Of a stretch of DNA of 54,896 nucleotides, positions 1-9,509 are shown in pieces. Below the pieces are notes generated by a model that searched no databases, was not told the origin of the DNA, and saw only the letters and a program-made list of their open reading frames with translations. Origin of the DNA: Bradyrhizobium retamae. GTDB taxonomy: Bacteria; Pseudomonadota; Alphaproteobacteria; Rhizobiales; Xanthobacteraceae. Within the stretch, counting starts at the first letter, position 1; every line of letters starts with the position of its first letter. The translations under genes and the position numbers were made by a program. The stretch spans positions 1 to 54,896 of the forward strand of contig NZ_LLYA01000176.1 in the NCBI RefSeq assembly GCF_001440415.1. Direction: 5' to 3'.

Positions 1-1124
1 AAGCGCTCGCCATCGCAAAAGCGGGATGCAAATGAATGAGTCAGAACACTAGCGCCGCGACAAACGGCGCAAGCCAGCGATCGAGATCGGCTTGCCAGTC
101 CACGTCCATAGATCGGCCCTCCATAAGCCGACCTCTCATGAATCATTGAAAACCTGATTCGGGAATCCTGTTGCGACGATCAATCCAATAAATCTGCCAA
201 AGTAGTGCTAGCTAGTTTGCTGTAAGCGCGGCATGGACCGTGAAATCCTCTTGCAGCAGTTGGCGGTAGCCCACCGCAAGTCTCCCAGGGCGCCGCGCGC
301 ATTGCCAAAAAGGAATTGCCTTCAACCCGGATCAAGTCCGTGGGGCAAGGTCCGGATGCGTCAGCCCCTCGATCCTTGTCCGCTTTCTGACAGCGGTGCA
401 CAAAGCTGTGAGATTCAAAACACCGTGCGCCGTTTGCGCATCGCGAACTGTTTCAAAGCACAATCAGGCGCTTAATGCGCGCGAGGAGCGCTGGCACGGC
501 CCTTGCTCTATCTCGCCGTAGGGCAATAGGCGCCAATTTGAGCTGAACATGAACGGCACGACAGGATCTTGGATTATGGAAAAAAGCGCTGATGCCGAGT
601 AAAGAACAGACCAACGCCAAAGAAGTTCGCGGCACTTCGATCCACAGCGGTTTTGGGAGCATATCACAGGACGCGATAGTTGCGGCTAGAGCTGTTTTGC
701 TACCAGATGAAATGGCGGAAGAGCAGAAGAAGGGTTCTGAAAGTCAGCGACGAGATCAAGTCTGCCGTTCAGAGGCAGGGCTATCATGTCGGCAGTCTGC
801 GAGCCACCAAGGCGCCGATGACAAAGATCGAGTACGTGCCTGCTCATCATGGAATTCCGACGCTTTCCGCAGCGCCCGCGGAGTAGCGGGAGCAGGATCG
901 GCGCGGCGGCCTTGTGGCTGTCGTCTCGTGACCGATGGGGGCAATTTACCCCGCCAAAAAAGCCCGCCTTTCGCTTTCACCATAGTCGAGTGTCAATCGG
1001 CGATTGGCGGAACAGCGCCGAATTTTGCGCCCGAAACTTGCAAGAGGTTGCAGGCAACAAACGGAGCAGCGAGCAAGCGGCCTCTTGCTCGGTGCGATGC
1101 TCAAATCCAAATGGAGGAAAGTGA
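1..1124. other. Leading stretch without a supportable gene
   Basis: Several overlapping short reading frames exist on both strands, the longest being 181 codons at 592-1137. None shows a recognisable domain, a convincing ribosome binding site or a sensible amino-acid composition. I see no RNA gene or mobile-element end. It may be decayed accessory DNA. Confidence 0.5.
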
Positions 1125-1499
1125 ATGCGTAAACTAATAATCGGCGCCCTCGCGCTGTTCATTTCAAACACTACCGCGTTCGCCGGCTCCGGGGCCATCG
1201 CATACTCCAAACCAGATGACGTGGTCGGTTTCTCGTACGGGTCTGGATCACAACGGGACGCTAGACGGTGGGCCCTGCTCAACTGTCGCGGCAACGGCGG
1301 CTCGGATTGCCAAATCACAGCTTACGAAAATAACGCTTGCGCCGCCGTTGCCATAGGCAGGGGACGCGGGCTGGGACGTGCGTGGTGGTCCCACCCACTT
1401 GGTGAATTGGAAGAGGAGCGATCGCAACAAGGCGCGGTGGTCAGATGCAATGAGACCGGCGACGAGGACTGCAAAGTGCGGGCCTGGGTTTGCCACTAA
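1125..1499 (+). CDS. Small secreted DUF4189-type protein
   Basis: This 124-residue protein starts with a short basic N-terminus and a hydrophobic stretch ending in AFA, which reads as a Sec signal peptide of about 20 residues. The mature part has a GxxYGxxSxxxAxxxAxxxC-like pattern (SYGSGSQRDARRWALLNC) with six or so cysteines and a C-terminal WVCH. This is typical of DUF4189 domains, small periplasmic proteins of unknown function. The ATG at 1125 is preceded by a good GGAGG ribosome binding site. No gene partner is evident on either side, and a strong hairpin lies about 140 bp downstream. The family assignment rests on motif recall and the molecular role is unknown. Confidence 0.7.
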   Translation: MRKLIIGALALFISNTTAFAGSGAIAYSKPDDVVGFSYGSGSQRDARRWALLNCRGNGGSDCQITAYENNACAAVAIGRGRGLGRAWWSHPLGELEEERSQQGAVVRCNETGDEDCKVRAWVCH

Positions 1500-1636
1500 G
1501 GCCCGTCAGTAAACCAAGGCTGAGGCAGGAGGTCAGGCGAACCCAAATTCGTAGCAGACATATCCAGCCGAACCCCGCGACTGAAGAGAGTTCTGTGCGT
1601 CAAGTTCAGCAAAATCGATCATGGGGTCCGGCCGAG

Positions 1637-1711
1637 CCATCCCCTCGGAGCCGCCGTCGCTCGCCTCACCCAGAAGCGCAGCGGGCGAGCGACGGCGGCG
1701 GAGAGGGGTGG
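1637..1711. repeat. Long inverted repeat (stem-loop)
   Basis: The arms GCCGCCGTCGCTCGCC and GGCGAGCGACGGCGGC are perfect 16-base complements around a 17-base loop. The pairing continues outward with small bulges (CCATCCCCTC against GAGGGGTGG), giving a stem near 28 bp. No T-tract follows on either side, so a simple intrinsic terminator is not the obvious reading. A palindromic repeat unit or an mRNA-end stabiliser of the upstream gene are alternatives. Confidence 0.7.
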
Positions 1712-1761
1712 CGTCCATCCCTTTGGTGGGCCCGAGCATCGTCAGGCCGCCTGGCGTAACG

Positions 1762-1939
1762 CCTCCTTGTCGTCATTCATCGCTTCAACAAACGCGCCTA
1801 CAGAGGCCGAAATGTCATCGAACGCTGCTTTTGCCGGCTCAAGGACTTCCGCCGCATCGCCACACGATACGACAAGCTCGCCCGGAATTTCTTGGCCGCT
1901 GTTCAGCTCGCCGCTCTCGTCGCATATTGGCTCAATTGA
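1762..1939 (+). pseudogene. IS5-family transposase, C-terminal remnant
   Basis: One frame reads RGRNVIERCFCRLKDFRRIA followed by TRYDKLARNFLAAVQLAAL and ends VAYWLN at a TGA (1937-1939). The N-V-I-E-R-C-F-x-R-L-K-D-F-R-R-I-A-T-R-Y-D-K block is the characteristic C-terminal end of IS5-group DDE transposases, including the catalytic Glu. Only about 55 codons remain and upstream sequence is unrelated. The remnant abuts the 3' end of the hemN pseudogene running the other way: hemN similarity stops at about 1944, so this element probably removed the hemN C-terminus. Confidence 0.75.
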
Positions 1940-3157
1940 GACCCGTCCTCGGCGAGCATCGCCAAGCGTTCAGCTGAATCGAGAAAAGGGATCGCATAAA
2001 TTCCGTGGGCGGCACAGACTGCCGGCACGTCGGCCTCCAGATCGCACATCAGCCGCTCGATGATCGCGGCTCGGACGCGGTCTTCATCGGTGAGACGGTA
2101 GCCTTTTGACGTCGCCAGACGGCCAGCTGATGTGCCGGCTGTAGGAGCCTGTTGCAACATCGTTCTGGACGTAACCGTCGCCGAGACGGCCGATGGCCGA
2201 CGTGCCGAAGCCGATCAGGATTTTGCAGGTGTCGGCCGAGTAACCCAAGGAGTTACGCCGCAGGCGACCGGCTTTCTGCGCCAGCGCGAGCTCATCGTCC
2301 GGCAAGGCGAAATGGTCGAGCCCGATTTGGTGATAGCCGGTGGCGACAAGCGTATCGGCCACGGCCGCGGCCTGTTCGGCGCGGGCAGCACTGTCCGGCA
2401 GCGCTGCCTCATCGATCAGGCGCTGACGTTTCATATACGAAGGAACGTGCGCGTAGCCGAAAACCGCAAGCCGGTCCGGGCGCATGGCTACCGCCGTCGT
2501 CGCGCTCTCGACGCAGGACTGCACCGTCTGATTTGGGAGACCGAAAATGAGGTCGAAGTTGATGCGGCTTATTCCGTGCTGGCGCAGATTTTTCGACGGC
2601 AGCGGCCGTCTGCGCCTTACTCTGGACCGGTTGATCGCTTTTTGAACAATGGGATCGAAGCTCTGCACGCCGACGCTCGCGCGGTTCACGCCGGCTGCTC
2701 CTAAGGCTTCGGCCATCTCGACCGTGAACGTGCGCGGGTCGATCTCGACGGCGATCGCAGCCGTTTTCCTGAACGCGAAGCGGCGGCGCAGGAGTTCCAT
2801 CAGGGCCAGGAACTCCGCTGGCTCGATGACGGTCGGCGTTCCGCCGCCGAAGTGCACGTCTCTCACGGGCAGCGCTTGCTCCGCGACCAACCGGATCTCC
2901 TCGCGCAGCACCGACAAATAATTGAGGATCGGCGCAACCCGGCCAGTGATGGCCGTAGGGAAGCCGCAATACCAACAGATCGACCGGCAGAACGGAATGT
3001 GGAGATAGAGCGACACGGAGTCGTCAGCCGGCAGGCGCCTCAGCCATTTCTCACAATCCTGTGCACCGACAGCCGGGGAGAACTCCGGTACAGTTGGATA
3101 GATGGTGTACCAAGGCAGGCAGGCATCGCAATACTTTTTCAGGATTGAGGCCTGCAA
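1940..3157 (-). pseudogene. hemN: Oxygen-independent coproporphyrinogen III oxidase, broken
   Basis: HemN is a radical SAM enzyme that decarboxylates coproporphyrinogen III without oxygen in haem synthesis. The fragment keeps the SLYLHIPFC-x3-C-x2-C cluster motif (CRSICWYC), the FGGGTPT motif and the INFDLIFGLPNQT block. It is damaged in at least four ways. A base is missing near 2626 and one is extra near 2588-2594, so AINR is followed by about 14 out-of-frame residues. A further frameshift near 2110-2130 puts the SAGRLATSKGYRLTDEDRVR section in another frame. The C-terminus stops at an IS5 remnant near 1940. The start is a TTG at 3157, with no ATG. A FixK-type box lies 59 bp upstream. Confidence 0.85.
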
Positions 3158-3215
3158 CGGTTACTATCCCACGCTTATATCAGCATCACCCTAACCGCTG
3201 CGCTCCCCTGTGTCT

Positions 3216-3229
3216 TTGCGCCATATCAA
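3216..3229 (-). promoter_or_regulatory. FixK2/FNR-type box upstream of hemN
   Basis: The minus strand reads TTGATATGGCGCAA, matching the 14-base FixK2 consensus TTG(A/C)-N6-(T/G)CAA in all fixed positions. It ends 59 bp before the hemN start, which suits a box at about -40 of a class II promoter. FixK2 control of hemN under low oxygen is known in Bradyrhizobium; here the box serves a broken gene. Confidence 0.75.
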
Positions 3230-3530
3230 TCGGTCCGCTTTAGCCGCGAAATCTGCGTTCCGTCGATGTCCATGCTAAGGAGACCGGTTAGCATGATAGC
3301 GGGAGCGATAGCCACTCCCTGACACTCATTTAATGTTTGTGAGAAGAAGGAATTTATCACACAACTGATGTTGAGAGCAGGGCTTGATGTCGAGGATCGA
3401 CGTGCGCCGTTCCGCTTCGAGTCCCATCCCGCATGTTCGGTTTGATTGATGCGCTCGAGGCGAACAAGTGCTTCATGAGGATCGCAGAGCGATCTCCTCA
3501 AAGCACGAAATGGCAGAAGTGCGATTGCGC
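3230..3530. other. Intergenic stretch between hypE and the hemN promoter
   Basis: About 300 bases with no convincing gene. Reading frames here lack start signals and recognisable domains. In many Bradyrhizobium hup loci hypX and hoxA follow hypE; neither is visible in this stretch. Confidence 0.5.
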
Positions 3531-4571
3531 TCAACAGATCCGGGGCAATTGTTCGCCCGACAGCCAATCGACAATTCGCCCGCCACCAAAGCTGGTTGAC
3601 ATCTGCACAAACTGATGATTGTCGGCTACGGCCTCGCCGATATCAGCCGCATCGCACCCGAGCGGATGCGCCTTCATGGCTGCAAGCACGGCATCGGCCA
3701 TGTCAGGCGCCACGATGGCAACGAGCTTGCCCTCGTTGGCGACGTGTAGCGGATCAAGCCCAAGGAGTTCGCAGGCGGCGGCAACCGCCGGCTTCACCGG
3801 AATGGCCTCTTCCTGCAGATGGAACCCGAGACCCGACTGATGCGCAATCTCGTTGAGCATCGCCGCAAGACCGCCGCGGGTGGGGTCGCGCATCACCCGG
3901 ATGCTGCTGCCACCGGCCGCAACCATTAGGGCTACGAGATCATGCAGCGCTGCGGAATCCGAGACGATCTCGGTCTCGAAAGCGAGATTCTGGCGCCTCG
4001 ACATGATCGCCGTACCATGGTCGCCGAGACTGCCGGAGACCAGCACGCGGTCGCCGACCCTTGCCTTCTCGGCGGAGAGATCGAGCCCATCGGCTAAAAC
4101 CCCGACCCCCGTCGTCGAGATGAACAGGCTGTCCGCCTTCCCGCGCTCGACGACCTTGGTGTCGCCCGTGATGATGTAAACGCCGGCGGCGCGCGCGGCC
4201 TCACCCATCGAATCCGCAATCGTCTTCAAATCCGAAAAGCGGAAGCCCTCCTCGATGATGAAACTTGCCGACAGATAGAGCGGACGCGCGCCGCCCATCG
4301 CGACATCATTGATCGTGCCGTGCACCGCGAGCGATCCGATATTGCCGCCGGGAAAGAACAGCGGCGAAATCACATAGCCATCGGTCGTCATCACCATCCT
4401 GCCGGCGCCAACATCGAAGGCCGCCTGATCGTTGCCGCGGGCGAGCCATTCATTGCCGAAGGCTTCGTGAAACAGGCCGGAGATCAGCTGGGCCATGGCG
4501 CGTCCCCCGGCGCCATGGGACAGGTCGACCCGTCCGTTCTTGATGTCGAGCTTGCGTTGATAGGCTCTCAT
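3531..4571 (-). CDS. hypE: Hydrogenase maturation factor HypE
   Basis: HypE dehydrates the carbamoyl group that HypF places on its C-terminal cysteine, making the thiocyanate that supplies CN ligands for the NiFe(CN)2CO site. The 346-residue protein has the N-terminal DLSHGAGG motif, the NDVAMGGARP block of PurM-type ATPases and the required C-terminal Cys in LPRIC. I chose the ATG at 4571 because it forms an ATGA overlap with the hypD stop and gives the usual N-terminus; an in-frame extension to 4616 lies inside hypD. It is the last gene of the hup/hyp run. It looks intact, but its donor partner HypF is interrupted. Confidence 0.95.
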   Translation of the reverse strand: MRAYQRKLDIKNGRVDLSHGAGGRAMAQLISGLFHEAFGNEWLARGNDQAAFDVGAGRMVMTTDGYVISPLFFPGGNIGSLAVHGTINDVAMGGARPLYLSASFIIEEGFRFSDLKTIADSMGEAARAAGVYIITGDTKVVERGKADSLFISTTGVGVLADGLDLSAEKARVGDRVLVSGSLGDHGTAIMSRRQNLAFETEIVSDSAALHDLVALMVAAGGSSIRVMRDPTRGGLAAMLNEIAHQSGLGFHLQEEAIPVKPAVAAACELLGLDPLHVANEGKLVAIVAPDMADAVLAAMKAHPLGCDAADIGEAVADNHQFVQMSTSFGGGRIVDWLSGEQLPRIC

Positions 4572-5710
4572 CACGCCCGCCTCAACCGATAATCGCGAAA
4601 CCGTCCATACGTCCAATGCGCGGCACAGGCGCCTTCCGATGAGACCATGCAGGATCCTATCGGGATTTCCGGCGTGCAGACGGTTCCGAACAGCTTGCAG
4701 TCAACCGGCCTCTTCACGCCGCGCAGGATGGCCCCGCACTCGCACGCCGGATTATCGGCAACGCGCACTTCGTGCATCGTGAAACGCATCTCGGCGTCGA
4801 ATTGAGCGTAAGCCTGCTTTAGCTTTAGTCCGCTATGGGGTACGAGCCCGAGCCCGCGCCATTCGAACTGGTCACGCAATTCGAAGATATCCGACACCTC
4901 TTCCTGGGCGCGCCGATTGCCTTTCCGCGTCACCGCACGGCTGTATTGGTTCTCCACCTCATGTCGGCCTTCGTTCACCTGCCGCACCAGCATCAGGATC
5001 GCCTGCATCATGTCGAGCGGTTCAAATCCCGCGATCACGATCGGCTTGCCGAATTGTTCTGCGAGGACCTCGTAAGGTTCCGTGCCGATGATGGTGCTGA
5101 CATGCGCAGGCCCGAGGAAGCCATCAATTTCGACCCGCCCGATATTCCGGATATCGGGACTCTCGAGAATGCTGTGCATCGCCGAGGGAGTCAGCACGTG
5201 GTTGCAGAACACGCTGAAACTCTTCAGCCATTTCTTCTCGGCAAGCCGTATCATCACCGCTGTCGGCGGCGTCGTGGTCTCAAATCCAATGGCAAAAAAG
5301 ACCACCTCTCGATTCGGCGCCTGTTCGGCGATCCGGATCGCATCGAGCGTCGAGTAGACCATCCGAATGTCGGCGCCGAACGCCTTGGCGCTCAGCAGGG
5401 ATTTTCCCTGCGAGCCGGGCACGCGCATCAGGTCGCCATAGACACAGAGAGTGACCTCCGGCTGCTCGGCGAGCCTGATCGCCATGTCGATCCGGCTGGC
5501 GGGGAGAACACAGACGGGACAACCCGGCCCGTGGATCATGCGAACATTCGCAGGCAGCATATCCTCCAGGCCATAGCGGGAAATCGCATGCGTGTGCCCG
5601 CCGCAGAATTCCATGAACCGATATTCCCTTTGCGAATCGGTTTCGGCGCCAATCACACGCGCTAGCCCCCGCGCGATGGTCTTGTCGCGAAATTCGTCGG
5701 CATATTTCAT
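4571..5710 (-). CDS. hypD: Hydrogenase maturation factor HypD
   Basis: HypD is the iron-sulfur scaffold that, with HypC, assembles the Fe(CN)2CO unit for [NiFe]-hydrogenase. The 379-residue product carries the signature CGGHTH (residues 36-41), GPGCPVC (61-67), the central GFETTTPP motif and the C-terminal cysteines that hold the 4Fe-4S cluster (ACECG through SCMVSSEGAC). Length is normal for the family. Its start overlaps the end of hypC by four bases and its stop overlaps the hypE start, so the three are probably translationally coupled. No lesion is visible. Confidence 0.96.
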   Translation of the reverse strand: MKYADEFRDKTIARGLARVIGAETDSQREYRFMEFCGGHTHAISRYGLEDMLPANVRMIHGPGCPVCVLPASRIDMAIRLAEQPEVTLCVYGDLMRVPGSQGKSLLSAKAFGADIRMVYSTLDAIRIAEQAPNREVVFFAIGFETTTPPTAVMIRLAEKKWLKSFSVFCNHVLTPSAMHSILESPDIRNIGRVEIDGFLGPAHVSTIIGTEPYEVLAEQFGKPIVIAGFEPLDMMQAILMLVRQVNEGRHEVENQYSRAVTRKGNRRAQEEVSDIFELRDQFEWRGLGLVPHSGLKLKQAYAQFDAEMRFTMHEVRVADNPACECGAILRGVKRPVDCKLFGTVCTPEIPIGSCMVSSEGACAAHWTYGRFRDYRLRRA

Positions 5711-5943
5711 GACTGGAGCTCCGTCCCCACGCTGCCCAGCTCCTGTAGGAGCTGCAGCGTGCGCTTGGCTTCCGCCGGGTCAATTCTAGCCAGGGCATAG
5801 CCGACATGGACAAGGACGTAGTCCCCCACCGCGAGATCGTCGATGAACGCGATCGATATCTCCTTGCTGATGCCGTCGATGGACACGATGGCCATGTCAT
5901 CAGCAAGAATTTTCGCGACCTCAGCTGGTACCGAGAGACACAT
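5707..5943 (-). CDS. hypC: Hydrogenase maturation chaperone HypC
   Basis: HypC is a small chaperone that binds HypD and the large-subunit precursor and carries the iron unit. The 78-residue protein begins MCLSVPAEV. The Cys right after the initiator Met is essential in this family, so the start is at 5943 rather than the upstream in-frame ATG at 5982. The rest (GDYVLVHVGYALARID) matches the conserved beta-barrel. It overlaps hypD by four bases and follows hypF directly. HupF, further upstream in the locus, is its paralogue. Confidence 0.95.
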   Translation of the reverse strand: MCLSVPAEVAKILADDMAIVSIDGISKEISIAFIDDLAVGDYVLVHVGYALARIDPAEAKRTLQLLQELGSVGTELQS

Positions 5944-5944
5944 A

Positions 5945-8212
5945 TTAGGCTGTTCCTTCCAGGGCTGACGGCCGTTCTGCAATCTGCAGAGCGGCGATCC
6001 AGGCTTGTCCGAGGCTCAAGCCACCGTCATTGGGCGGAACCTGCCGTGGCAGTAGCGGAGTGAGGCCGGCCGCAATGCAGCCGCGCTCGATTTCATCCGC
6101 GAGTACCGCGTTCAGGAAGCAGCCGCCGCTCAGAACGACGGCGGTAACGCCAGTTGTCCGCGCCGCGCGCGCGACCCAGTCAACGCAGGCAGCGGCAAAC
6201 GTGCCATGAAACAGCTCCGCTCCCTCCGTGGCACCGACGTTGTCTGCAATCAAACGCGCAAACAGCGGGCGAAAGGACAGCACGTCGCCATCGATCATCC
6301 AGCCCGCTTCAAGCACCGCAGTCCGCCGCACACGCGCCTCGAGCTTCATCGCGGCTTCGCCCTCATAGCTCTGCAAAGTCGCGATCCCCAGCAGCGCCGC
6401 CGCTGCGTCGAACAGTCGGCCCGCGCTGGTCGTGGTCGCCACGCCGGGCTGATCGAGCATTGACGGCAGACGCTCGGCCTGAGGCTGTGCTGCAAAGCGC
6501 GGCCTGATTTCGCTTTCCCGTCCCAGCAAGTGAAATATTGCGCTCGCCATGCGCCAAGGCTCGCGGGCTGCGCGATCTCCGCCAGGCATTTGCAACGGCG
6601 CGAAATGCCCGATCCGTCGAAACCCGGCGCCTTCGCACAACAAGAGTTCGCCACCCCAGTTGCCGCCGTCGGAGCCATAACCATAGCCGTCGAGGAGAAG
6701 GGCGAGCGTAGGCCCCGCAAGGCCATGCTCCGCGATGACGGCCGCAGCGTGCGCGTGGTGATGCTGAACAGCGACCAGCGCGCGGCCGCTTGCTTCCGCA
6801 AAGCGGGTGGCCGCCATGTTGGGATGCAGATCATGGGCAATGACGACAGGATCGATGTCGAGGGTCGATGTGAGGTGCCGGATCGTCTCCTCGAAGAAGC
6901 GGATGCCTTCAGCCGTATCGAGATCGCCGATGTGCTGGGAGACGAAGGCCTCACTGCCCCGTGTGACCGTGATGGTCGATTTCAACGCGCCGCCGACGGC
7001 GAGGACGGGCGGCACGGACCTCGCAAGCCGAATCGGTTCGGGAACATAGCCGCGGGCGCGACGAATGAATTAGCGCCGCCCCGCCACCACCGCCACTACC
7101 GAATCATCGGCGCGCGTCTGAATATCGCGATCATGGGTCACAATAAGATCGGCGATGCCCGCGAGCCGCCGCAGCGCCTCCGCGTTGTCGATCGGGAGCG
7201 GTTCGCCGCCGGGATTAGCACTGGTGCTGACAATGACCGGACCTTCAGCCCCATGCCATGCACCTGTCGAACGAAGCGCATGGAAGATAAGGTGATGCAA
7301 CGGGGCCGCCGGCAGCATCACGCCGACGCGCGACAGGCCAGGGGCTATCGCCGGCGCTAGATTGTTGCGCGACGGCAGGAGGACGATCGGACGGGCGACA
7401 GATTCGAGCAGTGGGAGCTCGGCGGCATTCGCCTCCGCAATCTCGCTGACCTGCTCTACGGAACCAACCATGACCGCGAACGGCTTCTGGTCGCGCTGCT
7501 TCCTCCTGCGCAAACGCTGCACGGCGTCATGGTTGCGAGCGTCGCAAAGCAGCTGGTACCCGCCAACCCCCTTTATTGCGACGATTTGGCCGCCATCGAT
7601 CCCCGCGGCAATGTCGTTGATCCCATGACTGAGCCGAGGACCGCATGTCGGACATGCAATCGCTTCCGCATGAAACCGGCGGCTCGCCGGATCGGCATAT
7701 TCGCCCGCGCAGGCGGCACACATCGCAAACTCCCCCATCGCCGTGTTGCGGCGATCGTAGGGAAGCCGTTCGGCGATGGTATAGCGCGGGCCGCAATGAG
7801 AGCAGTTGATGAAGGGATAGAGGTAATGGCGGCTGTTCGGGTCGAACAACTCATCGAGACATTGCTGGCATGTCGCGGCATCGGCGACGATCCGCGTCGA
7901 GCCCCTCCCGTGTTCGCTGGCGCGGATTGAGAAGTCTTTCGCCGCAAGCGCATCAATCTCCTGAACGGAGATGTGGTCGATCCGCGCCAATGGAGGGCTT
8001 TCGAGTGGCAAAGCGGCCACAAACTCGCACGTAAGGTCGCCCTCAACCTCGATGATCACGCCATCAGGATCGTTGGCGACGAACCCGGCCAACCTATAAC
8101 GGGTAGCGAGACCATAAATATACGGACGAAAGCCGACACCCTGCACGGCGCCACTGACGCGCACCCGCAGCCGCGTTCCGCCGCGGATGATGGCATCGCC
8201 GCTCGCGCTCAT
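5945..8212 (-). pseudogene. hypF: Carbamoyltransferase HypF, split by an in-frame TAA
   Basis: HypF makes the carbamoyl group for HypE from carbamoyl phosphate and ATP. The N-terminal part (8212 to 7073, 380 codons) has the acylphosphatase motif VQGVGFRPYIYG, the zinc-finger cysteines (CQQC, CSHC, CAAC, CPTC) and a YrdC-like domain. The C-terminal part (GTG at 7015 to 5945, 356 codons) has the Kae1-like HDLHPNM and HHHAHA motifs. Both halves are in the same frame, separated only by TAA at 7070-7072 within the conserved stretch linking VVAVVAGRR and FIRRARGYVP. Without the stop it would be a normal protein of about 755 residues. This is a nonsense mutation or a sequencing error. TAA excludes selenocysteine decoding. 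Confidence 0.9.
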
Positions 8213-9168
8213 GGCAATGCGTCACCGACGGGACGCCTCTGATTCGCAGCCTGCTTCCGGATCCAGGCGTAGAGCGCGGCAAAGCCCTCGCCCGTACGCG
8301 CCGAAACCGTCAGCACCTCAATGTTCGGATTGACGCGTCTCGCATATTCGATGGTCTTGGCTGAATCGAAGTCGACCACCGGCGCCAGATCAATCTTGTT
8401 GATCAGCATCAGCGACGATGCGGCGAACATATCCGGATATTTGAGCGGCTTGTCTTCACCATCGGCGGTCGAGAACACCACGATCTTGCAGGCTTCGCCG
8501 AGATCGAACGCCGCGGGACAAACTAGATTCCCGACATTCTCGATGAAGAGAATACCACCCTTGAGCGGCGGCAAGCGGCGATAAGCCTCACCGACCATCG
8601 CAGCATCGAGATGGCAGCCCTTGCCAGTATTGATCTGGATTGCGGGCGCGCCGGTGGCGCGAATGCGATCGGCATCGTTCGAGGTCTGCTGGTCTCCCTC
8701 GATGACACCAACCGGGCGGCTATCCTTCAGTTCCGAGACGGCGCGGACGAGCAGCGAGGTTTTGCCGGCGCCCGGACTGGAAACAAGATTGAACACGAGC
8801 AGGTCATCGGTCAAGAAGCGCGCGCGGTTGTCGGCGGCGATCCTATTGTTCTTGCCAAGAATGTCGCGCTCGATCCGAATGGTTCGCTCGCTGCTCATAC
8901 CCGCGATCTTCAAGCCGGCCGGATCGGCACCGCAATCCACAAGCGCCCCTCCGCCCTGAGCATGTTGATGGCTATGATCATGATGGTGATAATGGCCGTG
9001 GTGATGGTTGTGAGAATCATGCACGTTTTGACCGCTATGCACATGATCACGGTGGTGACCGTAGTGATCATGCGCATGATCATGGTGATGACCCTGGGTT
9101 TGCGCACTTTGCGCGTCGGCGCGTTCGATGGAGGGCGTTCTTTCGCTACAGCCACATACGGTACACAT
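8209..9168 (-). CDS. hypB: Nickel-inserting GTPase HypB, His-rich
   Basis: HypB is the GTPase that, with HypA, delivers nickel to the hydrogenase large subunit. The 319-residue protein starts MCTVCGC, where Cys2-Cys5-Cys7 form the N-terminal nickel site. A very His-rich segment follows (about residues 25-72, alternating H, D and Y), as in rhizobial HypB that stores nickel. The GTPase domain has SSPGAGKTSLL (P-loop), the EGDQQTSNDADRI switch and NKIDL. I placed the start at 9168 because the family begins MC-x2-CGC; the reading frame extends to 9246 inside hypA. It abuts hypA and overlaps hypF by four bases. Confidence 0.96.
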   Translation of the reverse strand: MCTVCGCSERTPSIERADAQSAQTQGHHHDHAHDHYGHHRDHVHSGQNVHDSHNHHHGHYHHHDHSHQHAQGGGALVDCGADPAGLKIAGMSSERTIRIERDILGKNNRIAADNRARFLTDDLLVFNLVSSPGAGKTSLLVRAVSELKDSRPVGVIEGDQQTSNDADRIRATGAPAIQINTGKGCHLDAAMVGEAYRRLPPLKGGILFIENVGNLVCPAAFDLGEACKIVVFSTADGEDKPLKYPDMFAASSLMLINKIDLAPVVDFDSAKTIEYARRVNPNIEVLTVSARTGEGFAALYAWIRKQAANQRRPVGDALP

Positions 9169-9509
9169 CAATCGACCTCCAGCTCTTTCAACCGCATCTC
9201 TTCGCCCCCGGTCACCTGCAGCTGATAGCTGCCGCAGCAGGGACACGGCTCATCGCGCTGCGCAATCTCAACTCTCCTCGAACAGGCAATGCACCAGGCG
9301 ACGCCAGGCAATTCGATGACCTCAATAACCGCGCCATCGGCGATTGTCCGCGCGGCAACGACCGCAAAGCAGAACTTCATCGCTTCGGGAGCGACATGGC
9401 TGAGCGCCCCGATCTCCAGACACACGGTCTTCACCCTGGAAAACGATCGCCGGCGCGCCTCCTCCTCGACGATCTCGACGATGCCCTCACAAAGCGCCAT
9501 TTCATGCAT
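9168..9509 (-). CDS. hypA: Nickel metallochaperone HypA
   Basis: HypA binds nickel through its N-terminal His and passes it to the hydrogenase with HypB. The 113-residue protein begins MHEMALCEG with the nickel-binding His2, and carries the structural zinc site formed by C73-x2-C76 and C89-x2-C92. I set the start at 9509 because the long open frame above it lies inside hupK. It overlaps hupK by eight bases and shares one base with the hypB start, consistent with a polycistronic message. Complete. Confidence 0.95.
   Translation of the reverse strand: MHEMALCEGIVEIVEEEARRRSFSRVKTVCLEIGALSHVAPEAMKFCFAVVAARTIADGAVIEVIELPGVAWCIACSRRVEIAQRDEPCPCCGSYQLQVTGGEEMRLKELEVD

Noticed and set aside
592..1137. 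181-codon plus-strand frame
   Set aside because: Composition is Ser/Arg/Ala-rich with no domain, it overlaps frames on both strands, and it runs into the DUF4189 start; likely chance in GC-rich DNA.
7070..7072. Possible selenocysteine or programmed readthrough in hypF
   Set aside because: The stop is TAA, not TGA, and no special context is visible, so a mutation or sequencing error is simpler.
8900..9150. Tandem DNA repeat in the CAT/GAT-rich stretch
   Set aside because: It encodes the His-rich nickel-binding segment of HypB; codon bias explains the pattern.
9168..9246. Longer HypB and HypA starts
   Set aside because: The extensions lie inside the preceding genes and would bury the conserved MC-x2-CGC and MHEM N-termini.
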